NCBI GenBank assembly: GCA_030528545.1
Contig: JAUMYR010000007.1
Span: 23,747-35,181 of the forward strand
Direction: 5' to 3'
DNA: 11,435 nucleotides
Source of the DNA: Propionibacteriaceae bacterium
GTDB lineage: Bacteria; Actinomycetota; Actinomycetes; Propionibacteriales; Propionibacteriaceae
Each line of letters begins with the position of its first letter. Position 1 is the first letter of the stretch. The notes below the pieces were generated by a model. The model was not told where the DNA came from and made no database searches. It worked only from the letters and a program-made list of their open reading frames with translations. Positions 6,740 through 11,435 of this stretch are shown here, piece by piece. The position numbers and the translations under genes are program-made.

Positions 6740-7423
6740 ATGACTGGCCGGGTACTCGTGCTGCGCGATGAGCGGGGGCAACGCCTCGTGGCGGCGCTCA
6801 TGGGGCGCGGCATTCCCGCCGAGAGGTTCTGCCCGATCGAACACGAACCGCTGGATTTCTCTCCCCCGGACCAGGTTGACTGGATCATCGTGACCTCGGC
6901 GACCACGGTCCCCATGGTGGCCGGACGCTGGCCTAGAGCCGCCCGGGTGGCCGCCGTCGGCCCGGCGACGGCCCGGGCGCTCACATCCTCTGGGATCCAG
7001 GTCGATCTGCTCCCCGCCCTGTCATCGGGAGCGGGAATACTCGCCGCGATGCCGCCGGGGTCTGGCCAGCGGGTCTGGCTTCCCCGATCCGACCTCGCCA
7101 ACCCGGCACTGCCCGCGGGGCTAAGAGAACTCGGCTACGACGTCATCGACCAAGCGGTCTACCGCACCCGCCCTGTCGCTGTGCCCCCTGGTATCGAGGC
7201 AGGCCTGGTGGCAGGAGATTACGCCGCTGTGGTCGTCCACTCTCCGAGCGCGGTGCGCGCCCTACCCGCCTGCGACGTGACCGCGGTGGCGATCGGGGCA
7301 CCCACCACTGCCGCTCTGCGAGACGCCGGGTTCCGCCGCGTCCACACCTCCCAGGAGCCCACCGACGAGGCCCTGGAACGCGCGGTGCTTCACGTCCTCA
7401 CCGAACAAAGGAACAGCCCATGA
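6740..7423 (+). CDS. hemD: Uroporphyrinogen-III synthase
   Basis: Cyclises hydroxymethylbilane to uroporphyrinogen III with inversion of ring D, the last common step to heme, siroheme and cobalamin. Sequence conservation in this family is low, so the call rests on several weak patterns in order: [22 protein letters not shown] at the start (typical RVLVTRP-like strand and helix), [64 protein letters not shown] and [15 protein letters not shown], with the expected two-lobed repeat layout. Linkage to hemB and hemA strongly supports it. It has 227 residues, a little short for 240-270. The ATG at 6740 was chosen because an upstream in-frame ATG (6584) would add 52 residues antisense to hemA that do not resemble HemD. 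The stop overlaps hemB as ATGA. Unlike in Propionibacterium-type fusions, no CobA methyltransferase domain is attached. Confidence 0.88.
   Translation: MTGRVLVLRDERGQRLVAALMGRGIPAERFCPIEHEPLDFSPPDQVDWIIVTSATTVPMVAGRWPRAARVAAVGPATARALTSSGIQVDLLPALSSGAGILAAMPPGSGQRVWLPRSDLANPALPAGLRELGYDVIDQAVYRTRPVAVPPGIEAGLVAGDYAAVVVHSPSAVRALPACDVTAVAIGAPTTAALRDAGFRRVHTSQEPTDEALERAVLHVLTEQRNSP
7407..7412 (+). promoter_or_regulatory. Shine-Dalgarno of hemB inside hemD
   Basis: AAAGGA lies seven bases before the hemB ATG and within the end of hemD. Together with the ATGA overlap it supports the ATG at 7420 and translational coupling. Confidence 0.7.
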
Positions 7424-8409
7424 CCGGACCCCTCATTCGCCCACGACGGCTGCGCACCACCCCGGCAGTGCGCCGTCTCGTCGCCGAGACCCGGCTCTCG
7501 GCGGCCGATCTGGTGTTGCCGTTATTCGTCGGCGAAGGCCTATCCGAGCCTCAGCCCATCGAAGCGATGCCCGGAGTGGTGAGACACAGCATGTCTTCGC
7601 TGGTGGACGCCGCGGGCGAGGCGGTCGATGCCGGGGTTGGGGCGCTGATGGTGTTCGGGGTACCGCTCGTGCACGACCCGCTGGGCAGTGGGGCCACCGA
7701 TCCCGATGGCATCCTCAATACCGCGATCCGTACCCTGCGCAAGGCTGTACCACAGGCAGTGCTCATGGGCGACCTGTGTCTCGACGAGTTTACCGACCAC
7801 GGCCACTGCGGCGTCCTGGGCGCGGATGGCCAGGTCGACAACGACGCGACCCTGGAGCGCTATGCCGACATGGCCGTGGCATTGGCCGGGGCCGGATGCG
7901 ACCTGGTCGGGCCCTCAGGGATGATGGATGGTCAGATCGCGGCGATCCGGGCGGCCCTCGATAACCATGGCCATAGCGGTGTGGGGACGCTGGCCTATTC
8001 CGCGAAATATGCCTCGGCTTTCTATGGGCCGTTCCGGGAGGCCGTCGGCTCCCAGCTGAGCGGTGACCGGCGCAGCTATCAGCAGGACCCCGCCAATGGC
8101 CGGGAAGGGGTACGCGAGGCTCTCCTCGATATCGCGGAGGGAGCCGACATCGTCATGGTGAAACCCGCGATGGGCTATCTCGATGTGGTGGCCGCGGTGG
8201 CGGCGGTCTCGGAGGTCCCGGTGGCGGCCTACCAGGTCTCGGGCGAGTACTCCATGATCGAGGCGGCCGCGGCGCGGGGGTGGCTGGACCGGGACGCCTG
8301 TATCCGGGAATCCCTGCTCAGCATCCGCCGTGCCGGGGCCCAGATGGTGCTGACCTATTGGGCCAGCGAGGTAGCCCACAAGCTCGCCAGCGGGCAGTTC
8401 AGCTCCTGA
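7420..8409 (+). CDS. hemB: Porphobilinogen synthase (5-aminolevulinate dehydratase)
   Basis: Condenses two 5-aminolevulinate molecules to porphobilinogen in the cytosol as a homo-octamer. Its 329 residues are normal. The two Schiff-base lysines are Lys196 in [14 protein letters not shown] and Lys248 in [12 protein letters not shown]. The active-site metal segment reads [15 protein letters not shown]: Cys120 and Cys130 of the zinc three-cysteine site are kept, but the middle position (122) is Asp, giving a form between the zinc (CxC...C) and magnesium (ALD...D) classes. This hybrid is, from general knowledge, common in actinobacteria. The start ATG overlaps the hemD stop and has AAAGGA upstream. 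Its 3' end overlaps the oppositely oriented phosphatase gene by 11 bp. hemC, whose enzyme works between HemB and HemD, is absent from this cluster. Confidence 0.97.
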   Translation: MTGPLIRPRRLRTTPAVRRLVAETRLSAADLVLPLFVGEGLSEPQPIEAMPGVVRHSMSSLVDAAGEAVDAGVGALMVFGVPLVHDPLGSGATDPDGILNTAIRTLRKAVPQAVLMGDLCLDEFTDHGHCGVLGADGQVDNDATLERYADMAVALAGAGCDLVGPSGMMDGQIAAIRAALDNHGHSGVGTLAYSAKYASAFYGPFREAVGSQLSGDRRSYQQDPANGREGVREALLDIAEGADIVMVKPAMGYLDVVAAVAAVSEVPVAAYQVSGEYSMIEAAAARGWLDRDACIRESLLSIRRAGAQMVLTYWASEVAHKLASGQFSS

Positions 8410-8983
8410 GCGGGTTCAACACGGCGGTGGTCACGCTGCCGTTACCGACGATGCCCCAGGCCACCAGCCGGTGTGGACGCGGGTCGGGTTCGTCCCGGTT
8501 CAGGTGATCGATGACGGCCAGCGCCACCCGGATCGTGTCCCCGTGGGTGACGGCCACGGCCTCCTCCTGCCCGGTACCGAGGAGATCACGCAGAAAGGAC
8601 CGGACCCGGCCGTAGACCTGTTCGACGGATTCTCCCCCGCCCCACCGCACCTCGGTGATGTCGAGGCCCTCCGGCACCGGTTCGGGGTGGAGGTCAGCGG
8701 TCAGGCGTCCTTGTAGGATGCCGTAGTGCTGCTCCCTTAGCCGCCGGTCATAGTGGATGGGACCGCCAAGCACCCCGGCTATGATCTCGGCGGTCTGGGC
8801 CGCCCGCTGCAAGTCGCTGGACCACACCGGGGCGCCCCGCCGCACCAAGCCGAGTAGCCTCCTTGCCGCCTCCCGGGCCTGCTCGCGTCCCAGATCGGTC
8901 AGCGGGACGCCGGGGCTTTGGCCCTGCAGCCGCCGCTGCCGGTTCCACACCGACTGGCCGTGGCGCACCAGGTGCAAGATCAT
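8399..8983 (-). CDS. Histidine phosphatase family protein
   Basis: A 194-residue member of the phosphoglycerate-mutase-like histidine phosphatase superfamily. The phosphohistidine motif [10 protein letters not shown] holds Arg7 and His8. [12 protein letters not shown] carries Arg60, [10 protein letters not shown] carries the acid Glu84, WGGGES lies at 114-119, and VTHGDTIR supplies His147. All core catalytic residues are therefore present. Its size and a short central insert point to a phosphatase more than a true dPGM mutase. The substrate is unknown. Options include an alpha-ribazole phosphatase (CobC-like; cobQ is nearby but not in the same operon), a glucosyl-phosphoglycerate phosphatase-like enzyme, or a broad sugar phosphatase. 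The ATG overlaps the stop of the upstream glycosyltransferase as ATGA and has no clear Shine-Dalgarno, so translation is likely coupled. Its stop lies inside the end of hemB on the other strand. Confidence 0.9.
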   Translation of the reverse strand: MILHLVRHGQSVWNRQRRLQGQSPGVPLTDLGREQAREAARRLLGLVRRGAPVWSSDLQRAAQTAEIIAGVLGGPIHYDRRLREQHYGILQGRLTADLHPEPVPEGLDITEVRWGGGESVEQVYGRVRSFLRDLLGTGQEEAVAVTHGDTIRVALAVIDHLNRDEPDPRPHRLVAWGIVGNGSVTTAVLNPLRS

Positions 8984-9999
8984 CGCTCGAGACCGGACAG
9001 GAGCAGGCCGAGCCGTTCCCGCCCGGCCTCGGGTGAGAACTCATTGGCCCAACGCTGCCGGGAGGCATCCAGCTCAGCCGAGCCGTATCCGCTCCAGGCC
9101 CGCCTGATGGTTTCGGCCAGGGATTCCGCGTCCCCGGTGCGGGCGACCCAGGGGTAGCCCGCCCCGGCGACCTCCGGCAGGGCCCCGGCATCGGTGATGA
9201 CGAAGGGCACCCCGGCCGACATCGCCTCGGCGACGACGAGGCCGAAGGACTCCTCCACCACCGAGGGGAACACCGCCAAGTCCGTGCGCTGGAAAAATTC
9301 CTCCCGTCCGATCCACCCCGCCCGCTCGATCAGCGGGGCAATCCGGGACAGGGCCGACTCGACCTGCCGGCGCTCCTCGGCGTCCAGGAATAACGGCTCG
9401 CCCGCGATCAACAGCCGGAACCGTCCCCGGTCGGAGCGCTCCAGCAGCTTCAGCGCATCAGCCAGCACCCCGATCCCCTTGTCGAGGCTGGTCCGGCCGA
9501 GGAAGCCCAAAGTCACCACCGAACTGGCCCACGTCCGGCGCTGCTTGCGCACCTGCGGCACCCAGTTCCACAGCACCTCGCTGCCCGGGAGCTTCTCGGC
9601 CATGAACCGTGAGGGCACCACGGTCTTCACCGCCTTGAGCCGCGCGATCGCCACGGCGGGCGACTGCGATGTTCTGGGCATCTGGTGCAGGTGGACCACC
9701 CGGTTGCGGTGACCCGCCGTCGCCAGCGCCGGGACCAGTCCGTTGCACCACAGCAGGCCACGCCGGGCGCGGGCATCCCACCGGCGCAGATTGGCCATGT
9801 ACTGAGCCCGCCCGGAACCGCGGATGCCAACGACAGCGAACTCCCGCCGCAGCGCCTCCTCCAGCACCGACGAGCCTTGCGGGGCAACGACCGCGGCATC
9901 ACGCCCCAGGTCGCGCAGCGCCTCGGCGATCGCCAGCGCCATGACCTCCCCGCCGCCGATCTCTGCGTTGTTCACGGCAATGCTGACCCGCTCCGACAC
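8980..9999 (-). CDS. Glycosyltransferase, GT4 type (GT-B fold)
   Basis: A 339-residue cytosolic or membrane-associated retaining glycosyltransferase that would move a sugar from a nucleotide-sugar donor to an unknown acceptor. The N-terminal acceptor domain opens with SIAVNNAEIGGGEVMALAIAEAL, a beta-strand and Gly-rich turn at residues 14-18. The donor domain carries LGFLGRTSLDKGIGVL with Arg169 and Lys174, and the EX7E motif Glu250 to Glu258 in EESFGLVVAEAMSAGVPFVITDAGALPEV. No signal peptide or membrane span is evident. It does not open like MshA. The start is GTG with AGGGAG five bases upstream on the minus strand. It forms an operon with the phosphatase gene through an ATGA overlap and is divergent from cobQ. 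Specificity cannot be read from sequence; capsule, lipid or glycoside solute synthesis are all possible. Confidence 0.9.
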   Translation of the reverse strand: MSERVSIAVNNAEIGGGEVMALAIAEALRDLGRDAAVVAPQGSSVLEEALRREFAVVGIRGSGRAQYMANLRRWDARARRGLLWCNGLVPALATAGHRNRVVHLHQMPRTSQSPAVAIARLKAVKTVVPSRFMAEKLPGSEVLWNWVPQVRKQRRTWASSVVTLGFLGRTSLDKGIGVLADALKLLERSDRGRFRLLIAGEPLFLDAEERRQVESALSRIAPLIERAGWIGREEFFQRTDLAVFPSVVEESFGLVVAEAMSAGVPFVITDAGALPEVAGAGYPWVARTGDAESLAETIRRAWSGYGSAELDASRQRWANEFSPEAGRERLGLLLSGLER

Positions 10000-10037
10000 C
10001 GGTACTCCCTGTCCTTAGTGCTTCGACAGCACAACGG

Positions 10038-10043
10038 TACACT
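10038..10043 (+). promoter_or_regulatory. Candidate -10 box for leaderless cobQ mRNA
   Basis: TACACT fits TANNNT and ends exactly seven bases before the cobQ GTG; the intervening bases contain no Shine-Dalgarno. This is the cleanest leaderless-start pattern in the window. No strong -35 is visible at 17 bp (TTAGTG at 10015-10020 is a poor match). There is no sign of a cobalamin riboswitch in the 51-bp gap, which is too short to hold one. Confidence 0.5.
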
Positions 10044-10050
10044 CAACCGG

Positions 10051-11435
10051 GTGAATGGAATCCTCGTGGCGGGCACCAGCTCCGATGCTGGGAAATCCCT
10101 AGTCGCCACTGGGCTGTGCCGGGCCTTCCGGCGCCGCGGCATTGACGTCGCCCCGTTCAAGGCCCAGAACATGAGCAATAACTCCATGGTGTGCGCCGAC
10201 GGCGCCGAGATCGGGCGGGCTCAGTACCTCCAGGCCCAGGCCGCAGGCGTCGAGGCCTCCGGGATCCACAACCCGGTATTGCTCAAGCCCGGGTCGGACC
10301 GGCGCTCTTTCGTGGTGGTGCGCGGGAAGCCCGCGGGGGAACTCGCCGCCGGAGAGTACGCGACCGGCCGCGCCCACCTGGCGGAGGCCGCCTTTGCCGC
10401 CTATGCCGAGCTGTCCGCGCGCCACGAGCTCGTGGTGTGTGAGGGGGCGGGCTCGCCAGCGGAGGTGAACCTCCGCTCGGGGGACTATGTAAACATGGGT
10501 CTGGCCAGGCGGTTCGGCCTGCCGGTCGCCGTGGTCGGCGATATCGACCGGGGTGGTGTGCTGGCCTCCTTCGTCGGGACCCACGCCCTCCTGGACGAGG
10601 CCGACCGGGCACTGCTGCGGGCCTTCATCGTCAACAAGTTCCGAGGAGACCAGAGCGTCCTGACCCCGGGGCTGGTGACGGTCAGCGAACGTACCGGCGT
10701 TCCCTTCGCCGGGGTGCTGCCTTGGCTTGCGGGCATGTGGATCGATTCGGAGGACGCGCTATCCATCGGACGCTGGCGCGACGCGGCCGAGCCTTCGGCG
10801 ACCCTGCGGGTGGCTGTGGTCGCATTCCCGCGCACCTCGAACGCTACCGACCTGGATGCGCTCGCCGCTGAGCCCGGCCTCGAGGTGAGGCTGACCGACG
10901 ATCCGGCTGCCTGTGCTGCCGCCGATCTCCTAGTTCTGCCGGGGTCACGCTCGACCGTGACCGATCTACTCTGGTTGCGCGACAACGGCCTCGCCGAGGT
11001 GGCCACCGCACGGGTACGGGCTGGACGCCCGGTGCTCGGCATCTGCGGCGGTTACCAGATGATGACCCAGACCATCCACGACGATCACGAATCCGGGGCC
11101 GGTGAGGTCACTGGTCTGGGCCTGTTACCCGGATCGGTGAGGTTCCATGCCGAAAAGGTGCTGGGCCGCCCGAGCGGAACCTGGCGGGGAGAGCACGTTT
11201 CGGGCTACGAGATCCATCACGGAGTCGTCGCTGACGATCAGTCCTTCCCCGGAGGTTCGTCCCGGGGTGCGGCCTGGGGCACGATCTGGCACGGGACGCT
11301 GGAGTGTGACGGTTTCCGCCGGGCCTGGCTCAGCGAGGTCGCCGAACAGGCCGGGTCGCCGTGGCGTCCGGTGGCCGGGGCGCAGAGTTTCGCGTCCCGC
11401 CGGGAGGCGATGATCGACGCGGCCGCCGATGCCGT
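10051..11435 (+). CDS. cobQ: Cobyric acid synthase, 3'-truncated by the window edge
   Basis: Amidates four side chains (b, d, e, g) of adenosylcobyrinic acid a,c-diamide using glutamine and ATP, late in cobalamin synthesis. 461 codons are visible with no stop; the family is about 480-510 residues, so only a short tail is missing. The N-terminal dethiobiotin-synthetase-like domain shows GTSSDAGKS (8-16), FKAQNMSNNS (36-45), CEGAGSPAEVNL and GDIDRGGVLAS, then VLPWLAGMWIDSEDAL. The C-terminal class-I glutaminase-like domain has PGSRSTVTDLLWLR, Cys332 in GICGGYQMM and GYEIHHG (385-391). The GTG at 10051 was chosen because NGILVAGTSSDAGKS is the normal start of the protein; an upstream in-frame GTG at 10018 would add 11 unrelated residues. 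It is divergent from the glycosyltransferase. CobQ rather than CobB because of the FKAQNMSNNS block. Confidence 0.95.
   Translation, partial: MNGILVAGTSSDAGKSLVATGLCRAFRRRGIDVAPFKAQNMSNNSMVCADGAEIGRAQYLQAQAAGVEASGIHNPVLLKPGSDRRSFVVVRGKPAGELAAGEYATGRAHLAEAAFAAYAELSARHELVVCEGAGSPAEVNLRSGDYVNMGLARRFGLPVAVVGDIDRGGVLASFVGTHALLDEADRALLRAFIVNKFRGDQSVLTPGLVTVSERTGVPFAGVLPWLAGMWIDSEDALSIGRWRDAAEPSATLRVAVVAFPRTSNATDLDALAAEPGLEVRLTDDPAACAAADLLVLPGSRSTVTDLLWLRDNGLAEVATARVRAGRPVLGICGGYQMMTQTIHDDHESGAGEVTGLGLLPGSVRFHAEKVLGRPSGTWRGEHVSGYEIHHGVVADDQSFPGGSSRGAAWGTIWHGTLECDGFRRAWLSEVAEQAGSPWRPVAGAQSFASRREAMIDAAADA

Noticed and set aside
10018..10050. Alternative GTG start for cobQ 33 bp upstream
   Set aside because: It adds residues not found in CobQ and would overlap the candidate -10; the family start matches the GTG at 10051.
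10000..10050. Cobalamin riboswitch upstream of cobQ
   Set aside because: The gap is 51 bp, far shorter than a cobalamin aptamer of about 150-200 nt, and no B12-box-like bases were seen in it.
1..11435. tRNA genes, CRISPR arrays, insertion sequences or attachment sites
   Set aside because: No tandem repeat-spacer structure, transposase-like frame, terminal repeats or tRNA-like cloverleaf was found; coding genes fill nearly the whole window.

Overview
The window is GC-rich and densely coded, in the style of an actinobacterium. Six of the ten visible start codons are GTG, genes overlap as GTGA or ATGA, and the content (Bacillus-type ribulokinase, MctC/ActP-like acetate symporter with DUF485 partner, actinobacterial HemB metal site, CobQ) would fit a cobalamin-making member of the Propionibacteriales. 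The family-level placement is an inference from gene content and style, with no marker gene present.

Layout, left to right: the 3' part of araB (+, cut by the window start); purU (-), converging on araB with a 10-bp gap; a 130-bp divergent control region; a coupled DUF485-actP pair (+) for monocarboxylate uptake; mdh (+); a long hairpin shared by the convergent ends of mdh and hemA; hemA (-); a 43-bp divergent gap; hemD-hemB (+, ATGA overlap); a two-gene minus-strand operon of a GT4 glycosyltransferase and a histidine phosphatase, whose last gene overlaps the end of hemB by 11 bp; a 51-bp divergent gap; and cobQ (+, cut by the window end).

The genes cover central carbon use (L-ribulose phosphorylation, acetate-type uptake, malate oxidation), one-carbon balance (formyl-THF hydrolysis) and tetrapyrroles (HemA, HemB and HemD towards uroporphyrinogen III, CobQ in the later cobalamin branch). 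hemC and hemL are not in the window. No RNA gene, mobile element, CRISPR array or obvious foreign segment was seen, and no gene-free stretch exceeds 130 bp.

This is mostly ordinary core metabolism. The parts most worth a second look are the purU/DUF485-actP control region, which holds a perfect TGTGA-N6-TCACA CRP/GlxR-type site plus three further palindromes around a recognisable promoter; TANNNT boxes 6-7 nt before several start codons that lack a clear Shine-Dalgarno, suggesting leaderless mRNAs; and the uncharacterised glycosyltransferase/phosphatase pair.
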